Translations under genes and position numbers: made by a program
Shown here: piece after piece, positions 1 through 9,524 of the stretch
Layout: each line of letters starts with the position of its first letter
Numbering within the stretch: the first letter of the stretch is position 1
Assembly: GCF_000337775.1 (NCBI RefSeq)
Contig: NZ_AOLQ01000007.1
Span: 62,001 to 126,000 of the forward strand
From: Haloarcula vallismortis ATCC 29715
GTDB taxonomy: Archaea; Halobacteriota; Halobacteria; Halobacteriales; Haloarculaceae
Direction: 5' to 3'
Length of the DNA stretch: 64,000 nucleotides
The notes under the pieces: generated by a model
What the model saw: only the letters and a program-made list of their open reading frames with translations
The model's database searches: none
What the model was told of the DNA's origin: nothing

Positions 1-1983
1 GACGTCATCTCGCTGCTGGAGGAGGTCGGTATTCCGGAGCCGGCCGACCGCGTCAACGAGTATCCCCACGAGTTCTCCGGCGGGATGCGCCAGCGCGTCC
101 TCATCGCTATCGCGCTGGCGTGCCGACCGAAGCTGCTGGTCGCCGACGAGCCGACGACGGCGCTCGACGTGACCATTCAGGCACAGATTCTGGACCTCAT
201 CGACGACCTCCAGGCGGACCTCGGGATGTCGGTGTTGTTCATCACGCACGACCTCGGTGTCGTCGCGGAGACCTGCGACCGCGTCGCCGTGATGTACGCC
301 GGCGAAATCGTCGAGGAAGGACCGGTCGAGGAAATCTTCCAGAATCCGTCACACCCGTACACGTACACGCTGCTTGAGTCGATACCCGGCGAGGGGACAG
401 ACCGGCTGACGCCAATTGAAGGGAACGTCCCCAGCCTCATCGACATGCCCAGTGGCTGCCACTTCGCCGACCGGTGTCCGTGGGCCGAGCCCGAATGTCG
501 GGAGGGAGAAATTCCGTACCTCGAACACGGTCCGGACGACATTACCCATCGCTCGAAGTGTATCCTCGAATCGTTCGATACAGACGAATACGGCACTGGT
601 GAAACCGGCGTTGCCGCGACGGAGACGACGCGAACGGACAGACAGCTCATGGAGGTTGACGGGCTGAAGAAACACTTCTCGCGGGCCGACGACCTGCTGG
701 ACAAGTACATCGGGCGCGAACCGGAGTCGGTCAAAGCCGTCGACGGCGTCTCGATGGACATCTACGAGGGCGAGACGCTGGGACTCGTCGGCGAGTCCGG
801 GTGTGGGAAATCGACGACCGGCCGGACAATCCTCAGACTGCTGGAACCGACAGACGGGACAGTAGTGTTCGCCGGACAGGACCTTTCGGAGCTAGATAAG
901 GGTGGCCTGCGGGAAGTCCGTCGGGACCTGCAGATGATCTTCCAGGACCCGATGTCGAGCCTCGATCCGCGGATGACCGTCGGCCAGACGATTATGGAGC
1001 CGCTGAAGATTCACGACCTCCCGGAGGATACCGGCGACGGCTCCCGCCGCGAGCAACGGGTCGAGCGAGTGGCCGACCTCATGGAGGCGGTGGGGCTCGA
1101 CCCAGACCAGTACGACCGCTACCCGCACGAACTGTCAGGCGGACAGCGCCAGCGGGTCGGCATCGCTCGCGCGCTCGCCGTCGACCCCGATTTCATCGTC
1201 TGTGACGAACCCGTCTCGGCGCTGGACGTGAGCGTCCAGGCCCAGATAATCAACCTCCTGGAAGACCTCCAGCATGAGTTCGGCCTGACGTACCTGTTCA
1301 TCGCCCACGACCTCTCCGTGGTGCGCCACATCTGTGACCGCGTCGCGGTGATGTACCTCGGGGAAGTGGTCGAAGTCGCCGACACGCCGGACCTGTTCGC
1401 GGACCCGAAACATCCCTACACGCGGGCACTCATGTCGGCAATCCCGGAGCCGGACCCGACCGTAGAGGCCGACCGAATACTGCTGAAAGGCGACGTCCCG
1501 TCGCCGATTGACCCGCCGTCGGGCTGTCACTTCCGGACCCGCTGTCCCGAGGTCATCCCACCGGATATCGATATCGAACAGGAGACGTACCGCGAGGTAA
1601 TGGACTACCGGCAACGGGTCGAGGACGAGGCCATCGCCATCGATGCAGTCCGGGAGCAGGCCGAACAGGCCGACAGCGCCACAGCGGCGACAGACGGCGG
1701 CGCGGACCTTACCGAGCCGCCGAGCGGCCGGGGAGAGGTACCGATGGCAGCGTTCAAGCAGGCGATGTTCGACCGGTTCTTCGAAACGAGCCTGACCGGG
1801 GAGAACCGCCGCGTCGTCGAGGAATCGATCGAACACCTCGCGGACGAGGACTGGGATACTGCCGCGTCTGTGCTACGGGACCGATTCGAGAGCGTCTGTG
1901 AGACACAGCACCCAGAACTACAACCGGGCTCCCACCCAGCAGCGTGTCACCTTTACGATCAGGCGGACAGCGGCAGTAACTGA
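1..1983 (+). CDS. Dipeptide/oligopeptide ABC transporter, fused double ATP-binding protein (5' end cut off)
   Basis: The reading frame is open from base 1, so the gene starts before the window. It carries the end of one ABC ATPase domain (signature FSGGMRQR, Walker B LLVADEP) and its oligopeptide-type Cys motif, then a whole second ABC domain with Walker [10 protein letters not shown] at 790-816 and signature LSGGQRQR near 1132. It matches a DppD-DppF fusion that powers peptide (or nickel-peptide) uptake at the inner face of the membrane. The first Cys-rich C-terminal motif is normal. In the second, CHFRTRCP (1525-1548) is parted from its usual partner cysteines (from 1897) by about 115 residues. 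It is followed by the binding protein and two permeases on the same strand. Confidence 0.93.
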   Translation, partial: DVISLLEEVGIPEPADRVNEYPHEFSGGMRQRVLIAIALACRPKLLVADEPTTALDVTIQAQILDLIDDLQADLGMSVLFITHDLGVVAETCDRVAVMYAGEIVEEGPVEEIFQNPSHPYTYTLLESIPGEGTDRLTPIEGNVPSLIDMPSGCHFADRCPWAEPECREGEIPYLEHGPDDITHRSKCILESFDTDEYGTGETGVAATETTRTDRQLMEVDGLKKHFSRADDLLDKYIGREPESVKAVDGVSMDIYEGETLGLVGESGCGKSTTGRTILRLLEPTDGTVVFAGQDLSELDKGGLREVRRDLQMIFQDPMSSLDPRMTVGQTIMEPLKIHDLPEDTGDGSRREQRVERVADLMEAVGLDPDQYDRYPHELSGGQRQRVGIARALAVDPDFIVCDEPVSALDVSVQAQIINLLEDLQHEFGLTYLFIAHDLSVVRHICDRVAVMYLGEVVEVADTPDLFADPKHPYTRALMSAIPEPDPTVEADRILLKGDVPSPIDPPSGCHFRTRCPEVIPPDIDIEQETYREVMDYRQRVEDEAIAIDAVREQAEQADSATAATDGGADLTEPPSGRGEVPMAAFKQAMFDRFFETSLTGENRRVVEESIEHLADEDWDTAASVLRDRFESVCETQHPELQPGSHPAACHLYDQADSGSN

Positions 1984-2048
1984 ATAATATTACTTGGCTG
2001 CACATAACTCTCAGGAGATATATAGCAGAATCATTGTTCTATCCGGTA

Positions 2049-2062
2049 CAATTATAATAGAT
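2049..2062 (+). promoter_or_regulatory. Likely TATA box of the binding-protein gene
   Basis: The AT-rich stretch ATTATAAT lies about 26 bases before the chosen ATG at 2081. This is the spacing expected for a leaderless or very short-leader haloarchaeal transcript and supports that ATG over the upstream in-frame start at 1994. Confidence 0.45.
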
Positions 2063-2080
2063 CTGTTTGAACAAAGTTCC

Positions 2081-3799
2081 ATGTCATCCGGTGATTCTCT
2101 GGACAGACGGAGCTTCCTTACTGCGGCCGGCAGTGCCGCGGCAGCCGCAACGCTCGCAGGTTGTTCCGGCGACGGCGGCGATGGTGGCGGAACCGAGGGT
2201 GGGGACGACACTGGTAGCGACGGTGGGGACGGCGGAAGCGACCAGACGCTCGTGTACGCCCGCGGTGACCACCCCGAAAGCTACGACCCACAGCAGTCAA
2301 CCAGCGGCGAGGTGGCGAAAGTCACAAACCAGGTGTTTGACACTCTCATCCAGTTCGCGGCCGGGAGCGGCGGCCAGCTGGAAGACGCGCTCGCGACCGA
2401 CTACACTCTTGAAGGGAGTACCGCGACGCTAACGCTTCGCGAAGGTGTAACCTTCCACAACGGCGAAGAGTTCACCGCATCGGACTTCAAAGCGACCTGG
2501 CAGCGGTTCACCCAGAGCGACTACGAGTACTACCTCGGCGACGATACCCGGTCGGGATACGGCCCGTTCACGCTCGGCGACTGGATCGAAAGCGTCGATG
2601 CGAGCCAGGACTACGAGCTGACAATCGAGCTCACACAGCAGTTCGCGCCGTTCCTGCGGAACCTCGCGATGTTCGCTTCGGCAGTCCTCTCGGAAGCCCA
2701 GATCGAGTCGCTGGGCGACAGCCAGGCCGACCTCGGAGACGAGCCCGCGGGCACCGGGGCCTTCCAGTTCGACACGCTCGACAACCCGAACGAGCGCATC
2801 CGACTGACGGCCAACAACGACTACTGGGGTGACGGCCCGAACGTCGGGACGGTCATCTTCAAGACCATCACCGAAAACAGCACGCGAGTGCAGGACGTCA
2901 TCAACGGGGCCTCACACATCACGGACAATCTCGACTCCTCCGGATTCCAGCGCGCCGAGGAAAGCGAGACGGCGACGCTGTTGCGAAAGGACGGCATCAA
3001 CCACGGCTACATGGCGATGAACATGGCCCGGTTCGAGCCGTTCCGGGACCAACAGGTCCGCCAGGCGATTGCTCACGCCGTCAACACCGAGGCCATCGTC
3101 AACCAGATCTACCAGGGCTTTGCAACGCAGGCCTCTCAGCCGCTTCCGCCGGACGTACTCGGGCACAACGACGACCTCGATCCGTATCCGACAGACAAGG
3201 AGCAGGCCCAGTCGATGCTCGAAGAGGCGGGCTACGGCGACGGCTTCGAGTTCGAACTCGCGACGTTCTCGAACCCGCGTGGATACAACCCCAGCCCGGT
3301 CAACACGGCGAATCAGGTGAAGTCGGACCTAGAAGAGATCGGCCTGACGGTCAACATCAACCAGTTCTCCAACTTCGGGCCGTATCTGGACTACACCTCG
3401 GCAGGGAAACACGACGCCTGTTTCCTCGGCTGGTACACCGACAACGCCGACCCGGACAATTTCCTGTATGTCCTGCTTGACCCGCAAGTGGAGATGGACG
3501 CCGTTCCCGACGGACAGGACTGGGTCAGCTTCGACACCGACGGGTACAACACCCTCAACGTGTCCGGCTGGGCCAACACCGACTACATGGAACTCGTCCG
3601 GGAAGCCCAGCGGACCTACGCGGAGGGCGACCGCGAGACGATGTACGAAGAGGCCAGCCAGATAGCCTACGACGAGTCCCCGTGGGTGTTCCTCGACTAC
3701 GCCGAGACGCTCCGGGCAGTCAACGAGACTGTCGTCGAAGACTCCTACACGATTAGCTCTGTAGGCGGCCCGTATCTTAATACGGTCGAGCTACAGTAG
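2081..3799 (+). CDS. ABC transporter substrate-binding lipoprotein (SBP_bac_5 family)
   Basis: Extracellular solute-binding protein of 572 residues for a peptide/nickel-type importer. The start at 2081 gives a short N-terminus with twin arginines (DRRSFLTAAG) and a lipobox ending LAGC, so it is probably exported folded by Tat and lipid-anchored outside. A low-complexity Gly/Asp/Ser linker follows, then a family-5 binding fold (YDPQ near the start, GTGAFQF in the middle, LGWYTDNADPDNF late). It lies between the fused ATPase and the permeases, so this is one transport operon. The ligand cannot be told from sequence; peptide is the default for the family. Confidence 0.93.
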   Translation: MSSGDSLDRRSFLTAAGSAAAAATLAGCSGDGGDGGGTEGGDDTGSDGGDGGSDQTLVYARGDHPESYDPQQSTSGEVAKVTNQVFDTLIQFAAGSGGQLEDALATDYTLEGSTATLTLREGVTFHNGEEFTASDFKATWQRFTQSDYEYYLGDDTRSGYGPFTLGDWIESVDASQDYELTIELTQQFAPFLRNLAMFASAVLSEAQIESLGDSQADLGDEPAGTGAFQFDTLDNPNERIRLTANNDYWGDGPNVGTVIFKTITENSTRVQDVINGASHITDNLDSSGFQRAEESETATLLRKDGINHGYMAMNMARFEPFRDQQVRQAIAHAVNTEAIVNQIYQGFATQASQPLPPDVLGHNDDLDPYPTDKEQAQSMLEEAGYGDGFEFELATFSNPRGYNPSPVNTANQVKSDLEEIGLTVNINQFSNFGPYLDYTSAGKHDACFLGWYTDNADPDNFLYVLLDPQVEMDAVPDGQDWVSFDTDGYNTLNVSGWANTDYMELVREAQRTYAEGDRETMYEEASQIAYDESPWVFLDYAETLRAVNETVVEDSYTISSVGGPYLNTVELQ

Positions 3800-3819
3800 C
3801 GCTTCAAGAGACTTTCCGA

Positions 3820-4902
3820 ATGAACTGGACACAATTTCTTTTCAGGCTGATAGAGCCAGTTGTACCGCCACGGTTCGTCATCAAGCGGCTGCTGTTGCTC
3901 ATCCCGGTACTGTTCGGCGTGGCGTCGGTCGTCTTCGCGATTCTCCACCTGGCTCCGGGTGACCCGGCGATCATCATCGCCGGCCAGCGAGCATCGGCCG
4001 AACAACTCGAGCAGATACGTGTCGAGCTGGGACTTCGGCGCCCACTGTGGGAGCAGTACCTGAGCTTCCTGTGGGACGCAGCGCGGTTCGATTTCGGCCA
4101 GTCCTACAGTATTAGCCGCGGGAACAGCGTCCGCTCGGTCATCTCTGACCGGCTCCCAATCACGCTCGAACTCGCGATTTACGGCCAGGCAGCAGGCATC
4201 CTGCTTGGCCTGCCGCTCGGCATCATCTCCGCGGTCAAGCAGGATTCGCTGACGGATCACGTCACCAGAATCGGGGCGTTGACAGGCATTTCCGTCCCGA
4301 TCTTCTGGTCCGGGCCGCTGCTCATCCTGCTGTTCTCGACGTACCTCGATGTGTTCCCGACGAGCGGGCGTATCGCCTCGACGCTGTTCCTCCCCGACAC
4401 CTGGACGCTGTTCGGCCGTGAACTGCCCTTGACCGGAATGATAACGGTCGATACAATCCTCCTCGGAAACACCGAGGCGTTCCTCTCGGCAGCGCATCAC
4501 CTGTTCCTGCCGGCAGTGGTCATCGGCGTCTACTCGACGGCGCTGATTTCCCGGATGATGCGCTCCTCGATGCTCGAAGTTATCCGACAGGACTACATCC
4601 GGACCGCGCGGGCGAAAGGGCAGGGCGCGAAAATTACGCTGATGAAGCACGGCTTCCGGAACGCGCTGATTCCGGTCGTCACCGTCATCGGCATCCAGTT
4701 CGGGACGCTGCTGGGTGGAGCAGTCCTGACCGAGACCGTGTTCGGTATCAACGGGATGGGGCTGACTATCGTCACCGCTATCGGCGTCTCGGACTATCCG
4801 GTCGTGCAGGGAACGGTGCTCACCTTCGCGCTGCTGTTCACCCTCGTGAACCTCTTCGTTGATGTCACTTACAGCTACCTCGACCCACGGATTCAACAAT
4901 GA
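3820..4902 (+). CDS. ABC transporter permease, DppB type
   Basis: Integral membrane permease of 360 residues, first of the two channel subunits. It begins with a transmembrane helix and the family motif HLAPGDPA, contains the cytoplasmic EAA-type loop (DYIRTARAKGQG...HGFRNALIP) that docks on the ATPase, and ends in YLDPRI as DppB proteins do. It starts 20 bases after the binding-protein stop and overlaps the next gene by four bases (ATGA), indicating translational coupling. The N-terminus is about 30 residues longer than in bacterial homologues. Confidence 0.93.
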   Translation: MNWTQFLFRLIEPVVPPRFVIKRLLLLIPVLFGVASVVFAILHLAPGDPAIIIAGQRASAEQLEQIRVELGLRRPLWEQYLSFLWDAARFDFGQSYSISRGNSVRSVISDRLPITLELAIYGQAAGILLGLPLGIISAVKQDSLTDHVTRIGALTGISVPIFWSGPLLILLFSTYLDVFPTSGRIASTLFLPDTWTLFGRELPLTGMITVDTILLGNTEAFLSAAHHLFLPAVVIGVYSTALISRMMRSSMLEVIRQDYIRTARAKGQGAKITLMKHGFRNALIPVVTVIGIQFGTLLGGAVLTETVFGINGMGLTIVTAIGVSDYPVVQGTVLTFALLFTLVNLFVDVTYSYLDPRIQQ

Positions 4903-5828
4903 GTACGGATACCGAGACACGGGGCACGCTGGGACGCCTCCGGGCATCCCCGTTCCTCGCCGACCTGCTGACGAACCGCCTCGCCGTCGTCGGGCTGACG
5001 ATCATCTTCAGCATGGCCGCTGTTGCCATCTACGCCCGCGTGACATACGACCTCGGCGCGCTAGCCAGCTCACAGCTTGGCACTGAAGTCGCTGACCGCT
5101 CGCCGCCCGGCTGGCTCGGTTCCGCAGCGGCGAACCAGCAACTGTTCGGTACCGACGCGGCGGCCCGAGACATTTACAAACGGTGTCTGTACGGCGCGTG
5201 GCTGGCTCTGAAGTTCGGGACGATCACGGTCGGCCTCTCGACCACCGTGGGGGTCGGCCTGGGCATCATCGCGGCGTACTACGGCGACGTGACGGACAAC
5301 GTCATCATGCGGACGATGGACGTCCTACTGGCGTTCCCGCCGCTGTTGCTCGCGCTCGCGCTGGTCGCCATCTTCCCGCGAGACCTCGGGCTCTGGCGGG
5401 CCGTGGTGGCGCTCGTGCTGGTGTACACGCCGCGGTTCGCCCGGGTCGTCCGCGGCGCCGCGCTCAAAGTGCTCGAAGACGAGTACGTCGACGCCACGGT
5501 CGCACTGGGCGCGACCGACCCGCGGGTGCTCATTCGGCATATCCTGCCGAACACGCTTGCACCGATCACCGTCCAGTCCACGTTGAACTTCGGTCTTGCC
5601 ATCATCGATCTCGCGGCGCTGTCGTTCCTCGGGTTCGGTGCACAGGCAGGGACGCCGTCGTGGGGCCTGATGCTGTCCCGCGGCGTCGAAAACGGCCTCC
5701 TGACTGGAGAGTGGTGGCTCTCCTTCTTCCCGGGGCTGTTCCTCGCTATCACCGTGCTGGGGTTCAACCTGCTCGGTGATGGGATGCGCGACGCGCTCGA
5801 TCCGCGGATGCGCGAAGCAGTCGACTGA
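4899..5828 (+). CDS. ABC transporter permease, DppC type
   Basis: Second permease of the importer, 309 residues with about six transmembrane helices. The N-terminal helix is followed by a long external loop with the FGTDAAARDIYKR segment typical of DppC/OppC. The EAA loop reads DEYVDATVALGATDPRVLIRH...NTLAPI. The C-terminus LGDGMRDALDPRM is the family hallmark. It overlaps the DppB-type gene by four bases and the next small gene by one base, so all are probably one transcript. Confidence 0.94.
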   Translation: MSTDTETRGTLGRLRASPFLADLLTNRLAVVGLTIIFSMAAVAIYARVTYDLGALASSQLGTEVADRSPPGWLGSAAANQQLFGTDAAARDIYKRCLYGAWLALKFGTITVGLSTTVGVGLGIIAAYYGDVTDNVIMRTMDVLLAFPPLLLALALVAIFPRDLGLWRAVVALVLVYTPRFARVVRGAALKVLEDEYVDATVALGATDPRVLIRHILPNTLAPITVQSTLNFGLAIIDLAALSFLGFGAQAGTPSWGLMLSRGVENGLLTGEWWLSFFPGLFLAITVLGFNLLGDGMRDALDPRMREAVD

Positions 5829-6193
5829 TGACCCAGCGCGGTGAGCCACCTAGGCTCCGGCAGTACGTCGCGGCCCGGGCGCGACTAGTTGGGAGCGGGC
5901 TGGTCGTCGGGCTCCTACTTGGCGGCCTCGGCATGGCGGGCTGGACCCTCTACACAGGTGATGCGCGGTCGAGCGAAGCGACAGTGTTCGCCCTCGGCGC
6001 ACTCGTGTTCGGTTTTGGCCTGCTGGGCTGGTCTGGGTCAATACTCGCCGGCCGCGGCATCGAAGCGATGCAGGAACACATGGACACGCGAAGTAACTGG
6101 ACTGAGCGTGATTCACGGCGGGCAATGGCCCGTCTCTGTGGCAGCGGCGGCGGAATAATGATTGGGACGTCTGTCGTGGCGGCGTTACTCTAG
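5828..6193 (+). CDS. Small membrane protein of unknown function
   Basis: A protein of 121 residues whose ATG shares one base with the stop of the permease gene, so it is probably co-translated with the transporter. It has two clear hydrophobic helices (about residues 18-40 and 52-76) and a short one at the C-terminus, with a charged loop (about 80-105) between. I do not recognise a named family. Its end overlaps the end of the convergent dihydroorotase gene by nine bases. An accessory role in the transporter is only a guess from position. Confidence 0.75.
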   Translation: MTQRGEPPRLRQYVAARARLVGSGLVVGLLLGGLGMAGWTLYTGDARSSEATVFALGALVFGFGLLGWSGSILAGRGIEAMQEHMDTRSNWTERDSRRAMARLCGSGGGIMIGTSVVAALL

Positions 6194-7516
6194 CCGCTCG
6201 CTGTCCGCGCCACGGACATTCTGGCCCTGATGGTCGTAGAACACGTCTTCCTGGGCTGTTGTGTCGGCAGCGTCCAGTGCGTCGCCACGCTCGTAGACAA
6301 CCGTCCCCCGGACCATCGTCCATTCGGGGAACACCGCGTCGTAGCCCTCGAACGGTGTCCAGCCACATTTCGAATGGAGCGTCTCGCCGCTGATCTCGCT
6401 CGTCTCGGTCGTATCCACGAGCACGAGGTCGGCGTCGTTGCCGGCTTCGATAGCGCCCTTCTGTGGGATGCCAAACACGTCGGCGGGGTTGCGTGCGGTG
6501 AGGTCCCGAACGCGCTCGTAGGTGAGCCCGCTGTCCGCGTCTCGGGCTTCGGCCAGTAAGAGCGGGAGGACCGTCTCGACGCCGGGGACGCCCGACGGCG
6601 CGTCCCAGATGCTAGCGTCTTTCTCCTCTCGGGTGTGTGGCGCGTGGTCCGTCGCGACCATCTCGACGGTGCCGTCGACCACCCGCTCGTAGAGCTTCTG
6701 GCGGCGTTTTTCACGGCGCAGGGGCGGGTTCATCCGCCCGAACGTCCCCAGCTCCGAGAGATCGCGTCGGGAAAGCAGCAGGTGATGTGGCGTCACCTCA
6801 GTCGTCATTCCGGCCTCGCTCGCGATGTCGACGCCCTCCGGTGTCGAGGTGTGGGCGATGTGTATCGTCGTGTCGTGTTCCTGGGCGACCGCACACGCCC
6901 GCTCGACGGCCTTCGCTTCGGCTTTTGCGGTCCGGAACGCACTCCATGCGTCGGCGTCGTCGCGGGCCTTGGCGTCGTCGTTGAAGTAATCGGCGTCCTC
7001 GGCGTGGACCGTGACCGGCACGTTGTTGTCAGCAGCGGCCTCCAGCGCGTCGGCGAACAGATCAGCCTCGATACCCATGTCACCCGTCGAGTCTGCGAGG
7101 AACACCTCACCGAGCGCGAACAGCCGACGGCGCAGAAGAACGTTCGGAATCCAGTCGGCCGTGACGCCGCCGTTAATGCCCCAGTCGACGACGGAATCGG
7201 CGGCGAACTCGGATTTTTCATCAAACGACTCGCCGTCGATGGTCGGTGGGTCGGTGTTTGGCTGGTCAACGACAGTCGTGACGCCACCGGCTGCCGCTGA
7301 CCGCGAGCCGGTCTCCCACGTCTCCTTGTGCGGGTAGCCGGGCTGGCGGAAGTGGACATGGGCGTCAATCATTCCCGGAAAGAGCCGTTTGCCGGTCGCT
7401 TCGATGATGTGCTCATCAGGCGTGTCGAGATCGCGACCGACTTCGGCGATTGACTCACCGCGCACCCGAACGTCGCGTTGGCGGCCGTCCGGCAGCGTCG
7501 CGTTACGAATGAACAT
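6185..7516 (-). CDS. pyrC: Dihydroorotase
   Basis: Zinc amidohydrolase of 443 residues that closes carbamoyl-aspartate to dihydroorotate in de novo pyrimidine synthesis. The metal-binding start DAHVHFRQPG, the substrate loop (DQPNTDPPT), internal histidines (VHAED, IHIAHTST) and the catalytic ATDHAPHT segment are all present. The length is normal for the multifunctional DHOase/allantoinase group. Allantoinase is the alternative, but the DHOase motifs fit better. It is read toward the transporter operon and overlaps its last gene tail to tail. Confidence 0.92.
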   Translation of the reverse strand: MFIRNATLPDGRQRDVRVRGESIAEVGRDLDTPDEHIIEATGKRLFPGMIDAHVHFRQPGYPHKETWETGSRSAAAGGVTTVVDQPNTDPPTIDGESFDEKSEFAADSVVDWGINGGVTADWIPNVLLRRRLFALGEVFLADSTGDMGIEADLFADALEAAADNNVPVTVHAEDADYFNDDAKARDDADAWSAFRTAKAEAKAVERACAVAQEHDTTIHIAHTSTPEGVDIASEAGMTTEVTPHHLLLSRRDLSELGTFGRMNPPLRREKRRQKLYERVVDGTVEMVATDHAPHTREEKDASIWDAPSGVPGVETVLPLLLAEARDADSGLTYERVRDLTARNPADVFGIPQKGAIEAGNDADLVLVDTTETSEISGETLHSKCGWTPFEGYDAVFPEWTMVRGTVVYERGDALDAADTTAQEDVFYDHQGQNVRGADSERLE

Positions 7517-7540
7517 ACGCCCTGTCGGCCGGGCGCACCC

Positions 7541-8224
7541 CTAAGTCTCTCGGATAGTGCTCACCGACACGTCTCGGCCGTCAGCCAGCGACTGCTCCAG
7601 CGCCGCGATAACTCGGTCGGGGTCGTCGGTTCCCCCAGCGTTGGCGACGCTTCCGACGCTCTGTGATTCGAACGGGACATCAATCGCCTCGTAGATGGGA
7701 GCCAGCGCCTCGGCGATAGCCTCGTGGTCACGAACGACGACGATACCGCCGACGACAGCCACGGACTGGCGGACGCGCTGGGCGAGTCCGGCAATCTTGC
7801 CGTCGGCCTGAAGCGAGTGACTCCCCGGACAGAACGCGGCGTCCGGTTCGCCCGTCACAACGGTGATGCCGCAGTCGTCGAGCGCACGCTTCACAGCGGC
7901 TTTGGCCCATTCGTAGCGGTCATCGATGGTCCCGCGCGGGTCATCGGTCGGCACGGCGAGGGAGAAGGAGACAGTCGACCCGGTGTAGGCGACGGCGCGA
8001 CCCCCCACGGCGCGCTCGATAACGGTGTACCCCCGGTCGCGAGCAGCGCGGCACGCCCGGTCGTAGCCGTCGCTGTTGGCGTCGCGGCGACCGAACGCGA
8101 CCTGTCGTTGCGGTCGCCAGGCTCGGAGGGCTGGCTCGCGGTCTTCGGCGACTGTCTCGGCCATCTCGCGGGTCCGTTCGAAGTCGGTTTCGGGGTCGGC
8201 GGCGCGGCCCCGTAGCAGACGCAT
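7541..8224 (-). CDS. Lipoate-protein ligase / BPL-LplA-LipB family protein
   Basis: Cofactor ligase-fold protein, 227 residues from the ATG at 8224; an upstream in-frame ATG at 8314 adds 30 unlikely residues. It shows the lipoate-binding RAVGGRAV motif and the catalytic-type lysine in DGKIAGLAQR, both conserved in LplA and LipB transferases. It probably attaches lipoate or octanoate to 2-oxoacid dehydrogenase E2 or GcvH proteins. Archaeal LplA can be split in two proteins, and no second part is seen nearby. It lies 24 bases upstream of pyrC on the same strand. Confidence 0.8.
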   Translation of the reverse strand: MRLLRGRAADPETDFERTREMAETVAEDREPALRAWRPQRQVAFGRRDANSDGYDRACRAARDRGYTVIERAVGGRAVAYTGSTVSFSLAVPTDDPRGTIDDRYEWAKAAVKRALDDCGITVVTGEPDAAFCPGSHSLQADGKIAGLAQRVRQSVAVVGGIVVVRDHEAIAEALAPIYEAIDVPFESQSVGSVANAGGTDDPDRVIAALEQSLADGRDVSVSTIRET

Positions 8225-8460
8225 AGTCGAACCGTACGGACCCGTAGGGCTAAAACGGTCCGCCAGACCAGCGGGTGGCAAGCCTGTCAGCGACGAAAGG
8301 CGTACAGGCGACACATGGCCGTCGCGGCGGGACGTGTCGCGCTCCCGCTGCCCCCGCCGCGGTCGTCGTCAGGTCACGAGGGTGGCTGGTCCCGGCATGG
8401 GTCTTGAACCCTTGGACGTTGGACGACAGAGCCATACCGGTACACCCCTAATCGCCGCCG

Positions 8461-9318
8461 ATGGTCGTCACGATATCGCGAGACGTGCTCTTCCAGTACT
8501 ACCGGTTTTCCCTGTACAACTCGCCGTTTGACGCCCATGACGAGGGGTGTGCCATCGACCTCTATCCCGACAGCGAGCGCGCGCCATCGCCGGTGGCTGG
8601 TGAGGTACTGGACACAAAGACGGTCCAGGCCCCGCCGAAGGCCTATGCCGCCGAGCACGACCACCTCATCCTGATTGATACCGGCGATACTGTGGCGCGG
8701 CTGCTGCATGTTGACCCGGCCGTCGAACCCGGCGACACGGTCGCCGTCGGCGACGACCTCGGGGCGCTGGTCCGGGCAGGCTTTTTCGCACCGTGGGTGC
8801 CGAACCACATCCACCTCGGATTCCGGGAACCCGACGTGAACCCGTACCGTGCGTCAGGGTCGCTGCCGGTCGACGTGGCCGTCGACGTGACGCCGCTGTC
8901 CTGGGATGGGACCGGCAGCGTCGTTGCGGGTGGCGAGACGTGGATCCGACTCGGTGAACCGGCCCATCCAGCACCCGGTGAATCCTTCGTCGGCATCGCT
9001 AACGATGTCGTCGGCGACGGTTCGGGCGTTCTCGACGGCGGTCTCCCTCACTACTCGGGCGGCGGATTGCTTGGCGGGGATGAAAGCGAAATCGCGGCCC
9101 TTGCAGGACAGCACGTCGGGGCAACAAACGGCCGCACGGTCACATGGGACGACCTGACCGTGCTGGCGAACGGTGAGCCGATAACTGGCATCGCGCTGTT
9201 CTGTGGCCGCGAGCGTTTCGGCGCGAAACTCGTTGGCGAGGGCATCGACCTCGCCGTCGGCGACGAAGTGCAGGTGACGATCAAACGCGACCCCGCCGGC
9301 GACGACGCGATTCCGTAG
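8461..9318 (+). CDS. Conserved haloarchaeal protein with M23/LytM-like N-terminal half
   Basis: A protein of 285 residues that I do not recognise by name. The first 130 residues look like a LytM/M23 endopeptidase or lipoyl-like hairpin domain: HDEGCAIDLYP supplies a possible zinc His and Asp, the SPVAGEV segment matches the usual entry strand, and PNHIHLGFR gives the HxH pair. The second half is beta-rich and has no clear motif. No signal peptide is seen, so it is probably cytoplasmic, which is odd for a wall peptidase in an organism lacking murein. A sugar- or nucleotide-binding barrel-sandwich role is possible instead. It ends one base from the stop of the convergent gene. Confidence 0.8.
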   Translation: MVVTISRDVLFQYYRFSLYNSPFDAHDEGCAIDLYPDSERAPSPVAGEVLDTKTVQAPPKAYAAEHDHLILIDTGDTVARLLHVDPAVEPGDTVAVGDDLGALVRAGFFAPWVPNHIHLGFREPDVNPYRASGSLPVDVAVDVTPLSWDGTGSVVAGGETWIRLGEPAHPAPGESFVGIANDVVGDGSGVLDGGLPHYSGGGLLGGDESEIAALAGQHVGATNGRTVTWDDLTVLANGEPITGIALFCGRERFGAKLVGEGIDLAVGDEVQVTIKRDPAGDDAIP

Positions 9319-9521
9319 CTACGACTCGCTGTACTGTTCGGCGTGGGCCTGTTTCGCTTCTTCGTAGGCCTGGTCTTCCCGACTGCGTCGAGGTGGTCCT
9401 TGTACGTCAGGGCTATCTCACGTTTCTCCGGGTCGTACCACTCTTTGGGCGCTCGCTGGTCGCCGTTCTGGTACCCATCCTCGACTTCGGCTACGTCGCC
9501 GGGAACGGGGTCTCCAGCCAA
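9319..9521 (-). pseudogene. Small haloarchaeal gene broken by a one-base frameshift
   Basis: From the ATG at 9521 the frame runs MAGDPVPGDVAEVEDG and on to DHLDAVG, then leaves its good reading frame. The next frame over continues EDQAYEEAKQAHAEQ and stops at 9319, one base from the neighbouring stop. Adding one G to the GGG run just before 9372 would give a clean 67-residue charged protein. This is either a real mutation or a base-calling error. The start lies three bases after the stop of the nicotinamidase gene on the same strand, so they were probably one operon. Function unknown. Confidence 0.6.
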
Positions 9522-9524
9522 CCG

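Noticed and set aside
3745-4947. Long open frame on the minus strand across the permease genes
   Set aside because: It lies antisense to DppB-type permease with clear motifs, and its protein is an Arg/Asp/Gln-rich shadow typical of GC-rich DNA.
8387-8440. tRNA-like string near GGGTCTTGAACCC
   Set aside because: It resembles a T-arm, but no acceptor or anticodon stems pair around it.
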